The notes under the pieces: generated by a model | Database searches by the model: none | What the model was told of the DNA's origin: nothing | Seen by the model: the letters and a program-made list of their open reading frames with translations, nothing else | Assembly: GCA_016716535.1 (NCBI GenBank) | Contig: JADJWD010000005.1 | Location: 372,001-436,000, forward strand | DNA: 64,000 bases | Reading direction: 5' to 3' | From: Betaproteobacteria bacterium | GTDB lineage: Bacteria; Pseudomonadota; Gammaproteobacteria; Burkholderiales; Burkholderiaceae_C | Shown: piece by piece, positions 17,238-27,132 of the stretch | Numbering within the stretch: position 1 is the first letter of the stretch | Layout: each line of letters begins with the position of its first letter | Program-made: the position numbers and the translations under genes

Positions 17238-19562
17238 GTGACGCCACAGATTCCGCCTCCGCTCCCGCCTTCGCTTCCTTCTTCGTTGCCCGAGCCCGGC
17301 CCCGCAGGGCCCGCCGCGGCGGCCGCAGCCGACCCGGCCGGCCCGAACGGCGCCCCGCCGCCGCCCGCCGGCAGCGAACCGGCCGCCGCCGACGCCGCGC
17401 GCGAGGCGGCGTTCGCCCGCACCGAGCGGCGGCTGAACATGGTGGCCTGGCTGGCGCTGGTGCTGCCGGCGCTGGCCTTCGCCGCGGTGGCGCGCTGGCA
17501 GTACGACGAGACGCTGGACAGCGCGCGCGCCCAGATCGCCGCCGCCGCCGACGTGACCAAGGAGCACGCGCTCAAGCTGTTCGACACCAACGAGATGCTG
17601 CTGCAGCGCATGCTCGACCTGGCCGGCGACGACAGCACCGAGCAGTTGCTCGCGCGCGGCGTCGAGTTGCACCAGCGGCTGGCGCTGATGACCCAGTCGC
17701 TGCCGCAGGTGCAGGCGCTGTTCATCAACGATGCGCAGGGCCGCGCCGTCGCCAACAACCTCGTCTATCCGCCCGACCGCAAGATCGACTACACCGATCG
17801 CAGCTGGTACCGCTGGCACAGCCAGCCGGGGCGCTCGCCGCTGTTTGTCAGCGAGCGGCTGACCAGCCGTGCCACCGGCGAGCCGTTCTTCGATTTCAGC
17901 CGCCGGCGCATCGGCACCGACGGGCGCTATGTCGGCAGCGTGCACGTCAGCATCAGGCCGGGCTACCTGATCGACTTCTGGGCCGACATGGCCAAGTCCC
18001 AACCCGGCCTGCGCCTGGCGTTGCTGCGCACCGACGGCGACTTCCTCGCACGCTGGCCGCGCGTGGTGCCGGCCGCGCTGCCGGCCGACCACGAGGTGCT
18101 CGAGCGGCTGCGCCGCGGCGCGCCGGGCGGCACGCTCGAAGGGCCCGGACACTCCGACGGCGTGGAGCGCCTGGCCGCCTTCAGGCGCCTGGACGGCTAC
18201 CCGGTCTTCGTCTATGCCGGCATCGACCGCGCCACCGTGCTGGCCGGCTGGCAGCGGCGCGTCGGCCTGTTGGCGCTGTTCGTCTTTCCGACCGCGTTCG
18301 GCTTCGCGGCCAGCGCGCTGCTGGCGCTGAAGCGCACGCAGGACGAGCTGGCGGCGCTGCGCCGCGCCGATGCCGAGGCCGAGCGCCGCCGGCGCGCCGA
18401 GCTGGCGCTCGTCCACTCGCAGAAGCTCGAGGCGATGGGCCGGCTCACCGGCGGCGTCGCGCACGACTTCAACAACGTGCTGTCGATCGTCGCCACCAAC
18501 GCCGAGCTGCTGCGCCGCATGCAGCCGGCGCTGGCCGAGTCGGCGCCGCTGGCGCGCATCGGCCGCGCCGTCGACGCGGGCACCAAGCTGACGCGCCAGC
18601 TCCTCGCCTTCACGCGCAAGCAGGCGCTGGTGCGCGAGCGGGTCGCGCTGGCCGAGCGGCTGCCGGCGCTGCTGGACCTGATCCGCCCGCTCGTCGGCGC
18701 CACCGTCGAGGTCAGCCACGAGGTGGCGCCGGGCACCGGGGCGATCGAGGTCGACGTCGCCGAGTTCGAGCTGGCGCTGGTCAACCTGGCCGCCAACGCC
18801 ACCGACGCGATGCAGCGGCGCGGCCGCCTGAAGTTCACCGTGCGCCCGGCCGCCGCCGCGGAGGTGCACGCGCTGACGCCGTCGCGGCGCGGCGAGTTCG
18901 TGCTCTTGGATGTCGACGACAGCGGCCCGGGCATCCCGCGCGAGGCGGCCGAGCAGGTGTTCGAGCCCTTCTACACCTCCAAGCCGCCGGGCAGCGGCAC
19001 GGGGCTGGGTCTCGCGCAGGTGCGCAACCTGTGCCGCGGTGCCGGCGGCGACGCCTTCGTGCTGAAGAGCCCGCTCGGCGGCGCGCGTGTGCGGTTGCTG
19101 CTGGCCGCGCTGCCGCCGGCGACCGCCATCAGCCCGGCCAGCGCGGCCCCGCGCGACCCGGGCAGCGAGGCGCGGCTGACCGGCCGGCGTGTGCTGCTGG
19201 TGGAGGACAACACCGAGGTCGCCGCGTCGACGCGCGCGCTGCTCGAGGCGCTGGGCTGCCGCGTGCAGCGCGTGGCCGGCGCCGACGAGGCGCTGCTGGC
19301 GCTGGAGAACGGCGCCGAGGCGCCCGACGCGGTGCTGAGCGACGTGCAGATGCCCGGCTCGATCGACGGCATCGAGTTCGCCGACCGGCTGGCCGCGCGC
19401 CGCGGCGCCCCGCCGGTGGTGCTGATGACCGGCTACGCCGACCGCATCGAGCAGGCGCGTACGCGCGGCCACGAGGTGCTGCCCAAGCCGTGCAGCACGC
19501 CGATGCTGGCCGAGGCGCTGGCGCGGGCGTTTGCGCGCGGGGCGGCGGTGGCGGACGCCTAG
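17238..19562 (+). CDS. Hybrid sensor histidine kinase with periplasmic Cache-like domain
   Basis: 774 residues. A proline/alanine-rich cytoplasmic N-terminus (1 to about 55) precedes TM1 (about 68-85), a periplasmic PDC/dCache-like sensor (about 90-340, including RSWYRWHSQPGRSPLFVSER and DGRYVGSVHVSIRPGYL), and TM2 (about 345-367). Next come a short coiled coil, HisKA with the phospho-accepting His409 in GGVAHDFNNVLS, an HATPase with DDSGPGIP and GSGTGLGLAQV, and a C-terminal receiver with Asp702 in LSDVQMPG. It belongs to the PAS/Cache hybrid kinases that often need a partner regulator; none is encoded nearby. The GTG start is the first plausible one after a TATAAG-like -10. Three direct repeats of CCCCGATC (17135-17164) lie in the 159-base upstream gap. 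The stimulus is unknown; Cache domains usually bind small organic ligands. Confidence 0.85.
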   Translation: MTPQIPPPLPPSLPSSLPEPGPAGPAAAAAADPAGPNGAPPPPAGSEPAAADAAREAAFARTERRLNMVAWLALVLPALAFAAVARWQYDETLDSARAQIAAAADVTKEHALKLFDTNEMLLQRMLDLAGDDSTEQLLARGVELHQRLALMTQSLPQVQALFINDAQGRAVANNLVYPPDRKIDYTDRSWYRWHSQPGRSPLFVSERLTSRATGEPFFDFSRRRIGTDGRYVGSVHVSIRPGYLIDFWADMAKSQPGLRLALLRTDGDFLARWPRVVPAALPADHEVLERLRRGAPGGTLEGPGHSDGVERLAAFRRLDGYPVFVYAGIDRATVLAGWQRRVGLLALFVFPTAFGFAASALLALKRTQDELAALRRADAEAERRRRAELALVHSQKLEAMGRLTGGVAHDFNNVLSIVATNAELLRRMQPALAESAPLARIGRAVDAGTKLTRQLLAFTRKQALVRERVALAERLPALLDLIRPLVGATVEVSHEVAPGTGAIEVDVAEFELALVNLAANATDAMQRRGRLKFTVRPAAAAEVHALTPSRRGEFVLLDVDDSGPGIPREAAEQVFEPFYTSKPPGSGTGLGLAQVRNLCRGAGGDAFVLKSPLGGARVRLLLAALPPATAISPASAAPRDPGSEARLTGRRVLLVEDNTEVAASTRALLEALGCRVQRVAGADEALLALENGAEAPDAVLSDVQMPGSIDGIEFADRLAARRGAPPVVLMTGYADRIEQARTRGHEVLPKPCSTPMLAEALARAFARGAAVADA

Positions 19563-20275
19563 CCCGCCCCACCCGCAAACAGCGCCGCCGCCAGCCGCCG
19601 TTCACGATCGGCGATCGTGCGCAGGAACTCCTCGGCGCCGCCCATGCTGCCGAAGGCGTCGAAGCCGGATTCGAGAAAGTGCTGCAGCGCCTCGAGCCCG
19701 GCGGCGCGCGCCGGTGCGCGCATCATGTGCAGGCTGGCGCGCAGCAAGCGGCTGCGCGTGTGGCGGTCGAGCGCGCGGCCGATCTGCGTCGTCAGCGCGA
19801 TCTGCCGTTCGCGCTCGGCCGGCTGGCCGACGGCGCGCCAGGCGCGGCCATAGGCGGCCGCGTCGAGCACGGGCGGGTTCGGCGCCCGCTGCGTATCCGG
19901 CGCATCCGGCAAATCCAGCGCAGCCAGCGCCATCTCGGTATCCAGCCGCTCCGACAGCGCGTGCAACTGCGCGAGTGCCAGCACCGTGCCGACGACCTCG
20001 CGAGGAAAGAGCCGCGTGATCGCCGGCACGACGCGCGCGAACTGCGCATCGCGCTGCACGAAGTCGGCCGGGCCGTACAGCTCTTCGAGGAAGAACAACG
20101 CCGACTGCCGATAGCGCGGGCTCGCCAGCAGGTCGGCGTGCGTGCCGCGCAGGCGCTGCTGCTGATGCTGCTTCAGCGCGCGCACGCGCTCGCCGAGGGC
20201 GGGATCGGCAGCCCGCCGCTGGCGCTCACGCGCCACTTCGGCCAAGCTGGCGAGGATCGCGTCGGCGTCGCTCAT
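19559..20275 (-). CDS. Conserved hypothetical protein
   Basis: 238 residues, soluble, mostly helical, no signal peptide. The segment SALFFLEELYGPADFVQRDA followed by RVVPAITRLFPREVVGT resembles a conserved beta-proteobacterial family without an assigned function. Its ATG overlaps the stop of the universal stress protein gene (ATGA), so the two are probably co-translated and may act in the same stress response. It ends with a four-base overlap of the convergent hybrid kinase gene. Confidence 0.72.
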   Translation of the reverse strand: MSDADAILASLAEVARERQRRAADPALGERVRALKQHQQQRLRGTHADLLASPRYRQSALFFLEELYGPADFVQRDAQFARVVPAITRLFPREVVGTVLALAQLHALSERLDTEMALAALDLPDAPDTQRAPNPPVLDAAAYGRAWRAVGQPAERERQIALTTQIGRALDRHTRSRLLRASLHMMRAPARAAGLEALQHFLESGFDAFGSMGGAEEFLRTIADRERRLAAALFAGGAG

Positions 20276-20805
20276 CCGCGCGCGGGATCCCCCGCCTGCG
20301 CTGCGGGGCCGGCTTCGTCGGCTTGTTCGGGCTCTTCGCCTTCCGCGGCCTCGGCGCTCACGTCGCGCACCACCGTCACCGGCACCGGGCTCGCATCGAG
20401 CACGGCCAGCGCCACCGAGCCGAGGCCGCCGTCGCCGGGCGCCGCGCTCTGGCCGCGCGCGCCCATCACGATCGCATTGCAGCCGTAGTTCTCGGCCAGC
20501 TCGACGATCAGGTGCTCGGGCGTGCCGGCGGCGACTTCGCTTTCGTAGCTGGCGCCGGCGTTGTCGAGCAGCACCTCGGCGGGCCCGATCAGGTCGGCGC
20601 CGGCCTCGCGCTTGATGGCCGCGATGCGCTCGGCGTCGTGCGCGACGACCACTTCGTACAGCGAGGCCGCTTCCTGCACGTTGGCGAGCACGAACGCGGC
20701 TTGCGGCGCGCCCTCGGCCCAGCGCAGCGCGTGCCGCACCGCGGCCATCGAGTCGGCCGAGCCGTCGACGGGCAAGAGGATCTTCCAGGCGGTCGGGTTC
20801 GTCAT
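20272..20805 (-). CDS. Universal stress protein (UspA family)
   Basis: 177 residues, one USP domain: the start WKILLPVDGSADSMAAVRHALRW and the nucleotide-binding end GCNAIVMGARGQSAAPGDGG-LGSVALAVL (G-x2-G-x9-G-S type). An acidic tail (AAEGEEPEQADEA) is added. The ATG at 20805 follows GGAGG by eight bases. A candidate FNR-type box lies about 85 bases upstream; USPs of this type are commonly induced by low oxygen or stationary phase. It is translationally coupled to the downstream hypothetical gene. Confidence 0.9.
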   Translation of the reverse strand: MTNPTAWKILLPVDGSADSMAAVRHALRWAEGAPQAAFVLANVQEAASLYEVVVAHDAERIAAIKREAGADLIGPAEVLLDNAGASYESEVAAGTPEHLIVELAENYGCNAIVMGARGQSAAPGDGGLGSVALAVLDASPVPVTVVRDVSAEAAEGEEPEQADEAGPAAQAGDPARG

Positions 20806-20883
20806 GTGTTCATCCTCCAAGGCCGCGCGCGCGATTCATCGGCGCAACGGCAAGCATCATCGCAGGCGGCGCGATGGGCGCGA

Positions 20884-20897
20884 TTGGCGGCGATCAA
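20884..20897 (-). promoter_or_regulatory. Candidate FNR-type box before usp
   Basis: Read on the minus strand: TTGATCGCCGCCAA, with two mismatches to TTGAT-N4-ATCAA in the second half. A -41.5 position would put the start near 20849, and GATGAT lies at the -10 position. It overlaps the stop region of the MBL gene. Weak evidence on its own. Confidence 0.35.
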
Positions 20898-21853
20898 CGA
20901 TCGACGACATCGTCACCCTCGATGGCCAGCGCGCCGGCGCCGGCCAACTCGTGCACGAAGCCTTCGATCCAGGCCTCGGGCGCGGTCGCATCGCCGCGCC
21001 CTTGGCCGAAGGCGGCCCACATGCGCTGCATCAGCGGCGCCGCGGCCGCCCAGCCCACGAGTTGCGCGCGCGGCAGCCGCCGGTGCTCCATCAGGTGGTA
21101 CTTGACGAGCACCTTCGCGGCATGGCGCGCGTGCCGCGCCGGGTCGGCGCGAAAGCCCGCCAGCCGCGAGCGCGCGCGCGCCAGCGCCGCGGCCACGTCG
21201 GTGAACGGCGCGCCGTGCCCGGGCACGACGAGGCGCACCGGCAGGCTCTCGATCAGGTCGAGCGTGGCACCGACTTCGGCGAAGCCGCTCTCGTCGACGA
21301 GCTCGGGGAAGACGACGCCGAAGCCGTTGGCCCACAGCGCGTCGGCCGAGAGCAAGAGCCCCGCGCCGGCGTCGAACAACATCAGCGAATGCGGGTCGTG
21401 CCCGGGCGCGGCGAGCGCCTGCCAGCGCCGGCCGCCGGCGACGAAGCTTTCGCCCGGCGCCAGCGTGCCGGCGATCGTGAAGCGCTCGCGCTGGCCGAAG
21501 TCGTCGTGCGACAGGCGGGTGATGTCCCACGCGCGTACCGCGTCGGCCAGGCCGGGCGGGATGACGATCGGCGCGCCGAACGCCTGTTGCAGCCACGCGT
21601 TGCCGCCGCAATGGTCGGAGTGCAGGTGCGTGTTGACGATCTGCGCCAGCGTCTCGCCGTCGCGCAGTGCGTGGCGCACGAGCGCCACCGTCTGCTCGCG
21701 GTGCACGACGTGGCCGGTGTCGACGAGCACGGCGCCGGCCTCGCCCGGCGCGGCGTGGATCAGGATGTTGTTCGACGACAGCCAGCCGCGCTCGAGCACG
21801 GTGAGGCCGGCGAGCGCGGGGTGAAGCGGTGTCGTCGCGGGGCGTTCGGGCAT
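20894..21853 (-). CDS. MBL-fold metallo-hydrolase
   Basis: 319 residues with an intact metallo-beta-lactamase-type metal site: NTHLHSDHCGG (HxHxDH), ALAAPGHDPHSLMLFD (third His), LLLSADALWANGFG (bridging Asp) and VVPGHGAPF (last His). It resembles glyoxalase II-like or lactonase/hydrolase families; the substrate cannot be named. The start at 21853 (MPERPATTPLHP) is preferred over one 24 bases upstream. The 5' ends of this gene and the divergent YcaQ-like gene are only about 40 bases apart, so their promoters must overlap. Confidence 0.86.
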   Translation of the reverse strand: MPERPATTPLHPALAGLTVLERGWLSSNNILIHAAPGEAGAVLVDTGHVVHREQTVALVRHALRDGETLAQIVNTHLHSDHCGGNAWLQQAFGAPIVIPPGLADAVRAWDITRLSHDDFGQRERFTIAGTLAPGESFVAGGRRWQALAAPGHDPHSLMLFDAGAGLLLSADALWANGFGVVFPELVDESGFAEVGATLDLIESLPVRLVVPGHGAPFTDVAAALARARSRLAGFRADPARHARHAAKVLVKYHLMEHRRLPRAQLVGWAAAAPLMQRMWAAFGQGRGDATAPEAWIEGFVHELAGAGALAIEGDDVVDR

Positions 21854-21890
21854 GGCGGCATTGTGCGGGGGGCTCATGCATCATTCCGCC

Positions 21891-23111
21891 ATGACCGCCG
21901 CCGTCACGCTCGACCACCTGCGCCGGCATGCGCTGGCGCGCAGCCTCTTCGCGCCGACGACGCTGCCGCGCGCGATCGAGCGGCTCGGTTTCGTGCAGGC
22001 CGATCCGATCCGCGCGCCGGCGCGTGCGCAGGACCTGACGCTGCGCCACCGTGTCGCCGACTACCGCGCCGGCGACCTCGAGCAGCGGTATCCGCGCCTG
22101 GCCGTCGAGGAGGACTTCTTCGTCAATTACGGCTTCCTGCCGCGCGCCACGCAGCGGCTGATGCACCCGCGCAGCGGCACGTCGCCGTGGACGCGCGCGC
22201 GGCGCGCGCAGGCCGAAGCGGTGCTCGACTTCGTGCGCGAGCGCGGCGTCGTGCATCCGCGCGATGTCGATGGGCACTTCCAGCACGGCAAGGCGCGCAA
22301 CTGGTTCGGCGGCTCGAGCAACGCGAGCACGCAGCTGCTCGATGCGATGCACTACCGCGGCTGGCTGCGCGTGGCCGGGCGGGAGGGCGGGGTGCGGCTG
22401 TATGCGCCGGGAGCGTCGGCGCCGACAACGCCGACGGCGACGACGACGCCCGCATTGACGCCCGCATCGACACCGGCATCGCCCCTCGATTCGCCAGCCG
22501 ACCCCGACGCCGTCTTCGACGCGCTCGCCGACGTGGTGGTGCGCAAGTACGCGCCGCTGCCCGAGCGTACGTTGGCCGAGCTGGTGCTGCGGCTGCGCTA
22601 CGGCGCGCCGCAGTGGGCGCATCGCCGGCAGGCGGCGCTGGCGCGCGCGAAGGCGCGGCTCGCGCACACGCGCGTCGACGGCGTCACCTGGTACTGGCCG
22701 GCCGGCGAGTCGCCGATGCAGGCGCGCCACGCGCGTGTCGCCGACGAGGCGCGCGTGCGGCTGCTGGCGCCGTTCGACCCGGTGGTGTGGGACCGGCGGC
22801 GCTTCGAGCACTTCTGGGGCTGGGCCTATCGCTTCGAGGCCTACACGCCGGCAGCGAGCCGGCAGCGTGGCTACTACGCGCTGCCGCTGTTGTGGCGCGA
22901 CCAGGTCATCGGCTGGGCCAACCTCGCCTGGCGTGATGGCCGGCTCGCGGCCGACATCGGCCACGTCAGCGGGCGGCCGCCGCGCGAGCGCGCGTTTCGC
23001 GTGGCGCTCGACGACGAGCTGGCGCGCATGGCGCAGTTCCTGTCGCCGCGGGCCGTGTCGCCGCGAGTCCGACCTGCACCGCGCGCCCCTGCGCTGCCGG
23101 CATCGCGCTGA
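21891..23111 (+). CDS. YcaQ/AlkX-family winged-helix DNA glycosylase-like protein
   Basis: 406 residues of the HTH_42 (formerly DUF1006) family. E. coli YcaQ unhooks DNA interstrand crosslinks with a QxD motif; here Q36-A-D38 in GFVQADPIRAPARAQDLTLR fits. Also present are EDFFVNYGFLP, GSSNASTQLLDAMHYRGWLR and the C-terminal DPVVWDRRRFEHFWGWAYR-FEAYTPAAS. A serine/threonine/proline-rich insert (TPTATTTPALTPASTPASP) interrupts the middle and is unlikely to be folded. The ATG at 21891 follows a weak ribosome site; an upstream in-frame start (21852) would overlap the divergent gene more. Confidence 0.85.
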   Translation: MTAAVTLDHLRRHALARSLFAPTTLPRAIERLGFVQADPIRAPARAQDLTLRHRVADYRAGDLEQRYPRLAVEEDFFVNYGFLPRATQRLMHPRSGTSPWTRARRAQAEAVLDFVRERGVVHPRDVDGHFQHGKARNWFGGSSNASTQLLDAMHYRGWLRVAGREGGVRLYAPGASAPTTPTATTTPALTPASTPASPLDSPADPDAVFDALADVVVRKYAPLPERTLAELVLRLRYGAPQWAHRRQAALARAKARLAHTRVDGVTWYWPAGESPMQARHARVADEARVRLLAPFDPVVWDRRRFEHFWGWAYRFEAYTPAASRQRGYYALPLLWRDQVIGWANLAWRDGRLAADIGHVSGRPPRERAFRVALDDELARMAQFLSPRAVSPRVRPAPRAPALPASR

Positions 23112-23134
23112 ACGACCCGGGCCCGATCGACATC

Positions 23135-23854
23135 ATGCGCAGCGTGCCCGGACCGCAACACGCCACGGCGAGGTGGCCGCTGTGGCCGCTGGCGCTGCTG
23201 GCCGGGCTGCTGCCGATCGTCGCCACGGTGCTGGCGTGGGCGCTGTCGACGGCCGAGGGGCTGATCCCGGCCTGTGTGCCGTTCGTCGACGGCTGCGTGT
23301 CGGTCAGCCGCGCGGCGCGGCATGGGCTCGCGAATCACCTCTTCCGTGCGCTCGTGCTGCCGGCGGCAGTGCTGCAGGGGTTGTGCTGGCTGCTGGCGGC
23401 GCGCTGGCTCGCGACGATGCTGCCGCCTTATCGGTTGCTGGCGGCGCTGGCGCCGCTGGGCATCGTCGTCTCGATCGCGCTCGTCGCCTACGGCGCGTTT
23501 CTCGGCACCGAGGGCGAGGCCTACCGGTGGCTGCGCCGCTGGGGCACGATCGTCTACTTCGGCGGCACCTGCGTGTGCCTGCTGATCGCCGGCGGCGGCG
23601 TGCAGCGCGCGGTGGTGGCCGGGCGGCTGGCGCTGGCACGCTGGGTCGAGCACGCGATGGTGGCGTTGGCGCTGTCGCTCGTCGCGCTCGGGCTCGGGCA
23701 CGCGCTGCTCGCCGCCTTTCTCGACGACGAGGCGAAGGGGCGGCTGGAGAACATCACCGAGTGGTGGGCGGCGCTGATCTTCATGCTCGGCTTCTTCGCG
23801 CTGGCGATCGCCTGGCGGCGCGTCGGGCTGGCAGTGCGGCTGGGCAGCGACTGA
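23135..23854 (+). CDS. Multi-pass membrane protein, DRAM/Frag1-like (tentative)
   Basis: 239 residues with about six hydrophobic segments (near 17-38, 68-90, 98-118, 135-155, 168-188, 205-225). Between TM1 and TM2 lies a periplasmic loop with two cysteines (IPACVPFVDGCVSVSRAARHG), and a WLRRWGTIVYFGGTCVCLL stretch precedes TM4. The layout recalls DRAM/Sfk1/Frag1-like proteins, but I cannot confirm this by eye. It starts 24 bases after the YcaQ-like gene on the same strand and may be in its transcript. Function unknown. Confidence 0.7.
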   Translation: MRSVPGPQHATARWPLWPLALLAGLLPIVATVLAWALSTAEGLIPACVPFVDGCVSVSRAARHGLANHLFRALVLPAAVLQGLCWLLAARWLATMLPPYRLLAALAPLGIVVSIALVAYGAFLGTEGEAYRWLRRWGTIVYFGGTCVCLLIAGGGVQRAVVAGRLALARWVEHAMVALALSLVALGLGHALLAAFLDDEAKGRLENITEWWAALIFMLGFFALAIAWRRVGLAVRLGSD

Positions 23855-23875
23855 AGGCGGCACGCCCCTCGCGCA

Positions 23876-23889
23876 TTGACCGGCATCAA
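23876..23889. promoter_or_regulatory. FNR-type box before the PPK2 gene
   Basis: TTGACCGGCATCAA matches TTGAT-N4-ATCAA with one mismatch. Centre-to-ATG distance is about 74 bases. At -41.5 the start would be near 23924 with GATCAT in the -10 position (23912-23917) and a 33-base leader. This geometry is that of a class II FNR/Anr promoter. Confidence 0.55.
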
Positions 23890-23956
23890 CGGGCGCCGCG
23901 GCCGTCGTGCCGATCATGGACGGTTCAATCTCGTAGCCAGGGAAGGGACCGATCCA

Positions 23957-25312
23957 ATGACGAGGCCATCTTCAAGCGGCCCGGCGCGCCGCACGCGCGC
24001 GGCGGGCGAGGGCAAGCGCAAGCGCGCCGGCGGTGGCGCTTCTGCTGCGAAATCCGCGAAGGCGGAGAAGGCCGCCAAGACCACCAAGACCGCCAAGACC
24101 GCCAAGACCGCCAAGACCGCGAACGCCGCCGCAGCCGCGCAGCCCGTGGTGCGCAACGGCGTCAAGGCGCCGCGGCCGGTGTCTGCCGGCGACGTGGCGC
24201 CGGGCGCCGACGCCGCGGTCATCGAAGCCGACCGCGTCGGCCGCGCGCGCACGCGCGCCGGCACCGTGCAGGCGATGGCCCTGGCCGACGTGTTGCGCCG
24301 GCACGCCGAAGGAAATGCCATTCCCCCGGGCACGCCGGGCGACTGGCTGGCCGAGGTGCGTGCGCTCGTCGATGGCGCTTCGCCCGACGAGGCGCGGGCG
24401 CTGCGCCGCTTGCTGTTCGCGCACCCGTCCGATGGCGGCGGCGACGGCAAGGCGACCGGCCCCAGCGGCGACGGCCCCGACCCCGACCTCGAACTCGCGG
24501 CCGGCTGGCGCGAAGGCGGCTACCCGTACAAGAACCTGATGTCGCGCAAGCACTACGAGCGGCAGAAGTACCGCCTGCAGGTCGAGTTGCTGAAGCTGCA
24601 GGCGTGGGTCAAGGAGACCGGCCAGCGCGTCGTCATCCTCTTCGAAGGCCGCGACGCCGCCGGCAAGGGCGGCACGATCAAGCGCTTCATGGAACACCTC
24701 AATCCGCGCGGCGCGCGCGTCGTCGCGCTGGAAAAGCCCAGCGACGTCGAGCGCGGGCAGTGGTACTTCCAGCGCTATGTCGGGCACCTGCCCACGCGCG
24801 GCGAGATCGTGCTGTTCGACCGCAGTTGGTACAACCGCGCCGGTGTCGAGCGCGTGATGGGCTTTTGCACGCCCGCCGAGTACGACGAGTTCATGCGCCA
24901 GGCGCCGGAGTTCGAGCGCCACCTCGTGCGCAGCGGCGTGCACCTGTTCAAGTTCTGGTTCTCGGTCAGCCGCGCCGAGCAGCGCCGCCGTTTCAAGGAG
25001 CGCCGCGCGCATCCGCTGAAGCAGTGGAAGCTGTCGCCGGTGGACATGGCGAGCCTGGACAAGTGGGACGACTACACGATCGCCAAGGAGCAGATGTTCC
25101 TGCACACCGACACGTCCGACTCGCCGTGGACGGTGATCAAGAGCGACTGCAAGAAGCGCGCGCGCCTGAACGCGATGCGCTACCTGCTGCACCGGCTGCC
25201 GTACACGAACAAGGACCCGGCGGTGCTGGGCAGCGTCGACCCGCTGCTCGTCGGCCGCGCGGCGCTGGTGGCCGGCCGCGGCGAGGAAATGGTGGCCGGC
25301 GTCGCGGCTTGA
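23957..25312 (+). CDS. Polyphosphate kinase 2 (PPK2) family protein
   Basis: 451 residues. The C-terminal part (from about 190) is a PPK2 P-loop kinase: NLMSRKHYERQKYRLQVELL, Walker A in FEGRDAAGKGGTIKRF, lid and Walker B in EIVLFDRSWYNRAGVERVMG-F, then KEQMFLHTDTSDSPWTVI and SDCKKRARLNAMRYLLHRLPY. The family moves phosphate between polyphosphate and nucleotides (usually NDP or NMP phosphorylation). The first 190 residues are not PPK2: a lysine-rich low-complexity tail with KTAK repeats, then a link with IPPGTPGDWLAEVRALVDGA. An FNR-type box upstream suggests low-oxygen induction, when polyphosphate could buffer the energy supply. A terminator-like hairpin follows the stop. Confidence 0.9.
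   Translation: MTRPSSSGPARRTRAAGEGKRKRAGGGASAAKSAKAEKAAKTTKTAKTAKTAKTANAAAAAQPVVRNGVKAPRPVSAGDVAPGADAAVIEADRVGRARTRAGTVQAMALADVLRRHAEGNAIPPGTPGDWLAEVRALVDGASPDEARALRRLLFAHPSDGGGDGKATGPSGDGPDPDLELAAGWREGGYPYKNLMSRKHYERQKYRLQVELLKLQAWVKETGQRVVILFEGRDAAGKGGTIKRFMEHLNPRGARVVALEKPSDVERGQWYFQRYVGHLPTRGEIVLFDRSWYNRAGVERVMGFCTPAEYDEFMRQAPEFERHLVRSGVHLFKFWFSVSRAEQRRRFKERRAHPLKQWKLSPVDMASLDKWDDYTIAKEQMFLHTDTSDSPWTVIKSDCKKRARLNAMRYLLHRLPYTNKDPAVLGSVDPLLVGRAALVAGRGEEMVAGVAA
24076..24123 (+). repeat. 9-bp tandem repeats in the PPK2 gene
   Basis: About five copies of AAGACCGCC (first copy ACC instead of GCC) encode repeated K-T-A units in the N-terminal tail. The unit is a multiple of three, so copy-number changes keep the frame and alter only the length of the basic tail. 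Confidence 0.85.
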
Positions 25313-25319
25313 GAACCTC

Positions 25320-25342
25320 ACGCCCCGGCGGCTGCCGGGGCG
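25320..25342 (+). terminator. Hairpin after the PPK2 gene
   Basis: CGCCCCGGC, four to five loop bases, GCCGGGGCG: a nine-base-pair perfect stem seven bases after the stop. There is no T-run, so termination strength is uncertain. Confidence 0.5.
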
Positions 25343-25368
25343 ATGGGCCGCTGCCATAATCCCGCCCG

Positions 25369-25475
25369 TCCGAGGAGCGTTGCAACCCCGCCTGCCGGTT
25401 CGACCATGAACCGGTGCCGTTGAGCGGGGCCAGGCTCGGAACCACGCATCTGCAACCGCGCTCACCTGCCCGGGC
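25369..25475 (+). ncRNA. S-adenosylhomocysteine (SAH) riboswitch
   Basis: The 5' segment CCGAGGAGCGTTGCAACCCC (25370-25389), an internal hairpin (CCGGTT/AACCGG, 25395-25414), then GCGGGGCCAGGCTCGG (25424-25439) and the downstream GCATCTGCAACCGCGCTCACC region match the SAH riboswitch: P1 (CCGAG/CTCGG), P2 (CCCCGC/GCGGGG) and the conserved GAGGAGCGUUGCA and GCUCACC-type ends. SAH riboswitches turn on ahcY when SAH accumulates. A CATAAT hexamer at 25355-25360 would start transcription just before P1. The rest of the 299-base gap (to 25611) is the distal leader with no gene. Confidence 0.9.
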
Positions 25476-25611
25476 CCTTCACGAGCCTCGCGGCCGCAGG
25501 TGGGCGAGACCTCCCGTCTCATCGATCCCCCGCCGCTGCCGCGTTGCCGCTTCGCTGTCGGTGCCCGCGCGGGTTCAGCCTCGACCTCTTTTCTTCGGAG
25601 CCCAGCGCACC

Positions 25612-27048
<1,437 letters not shown>

Positions 27049-27072
27049 GCACGCGCGACGAGCGGCGCGTGC
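27049..27072 (+). terminator. Hairpin after ahcY
   Basis: GCACGCGC, eight loop bases, GCGCGTGC directly after the stop codon: a perfect eight-base stem. It would separate the riboswitch-controlled transcript from the toxin-antitoxin genes. No T-run. Confidence 0.5.
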
Positions 27073-27073
27073 C

Positions 27074-27120
27074 TTGACCCGGCGGCAAAGCGGCTCCAAA
27101 ATGGATCCGTGCATCCGTTG
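27074..27120 (+). promoter_or_regulatory. Sigma-70 promoter and candidate operator of the toxin-antitoxin pair
   Basis: TTGACC (27074-27079), 17 bases, CAAAAT (27097-27102), predicting a start near 27109. GGATCCGTGCATCC (an inverted repeat with GGAT/ATCC ends) overlaps the start and could be the autoregulatory operator that antitoxins of this kind use. Confidence 0.6.
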
Positions 27121-27132
27121 TGGAGGCGTTCA

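Noticed and set aside
24076..24123. Short tandem repeats as a possible CRISPR-like array
   Set aside because: Units are 9 bases, contiguous, lack spacers, and encode a lysine-rich tail in frame. The PTAA-coding repeats near 40355-40405 are rejected for the same reason.
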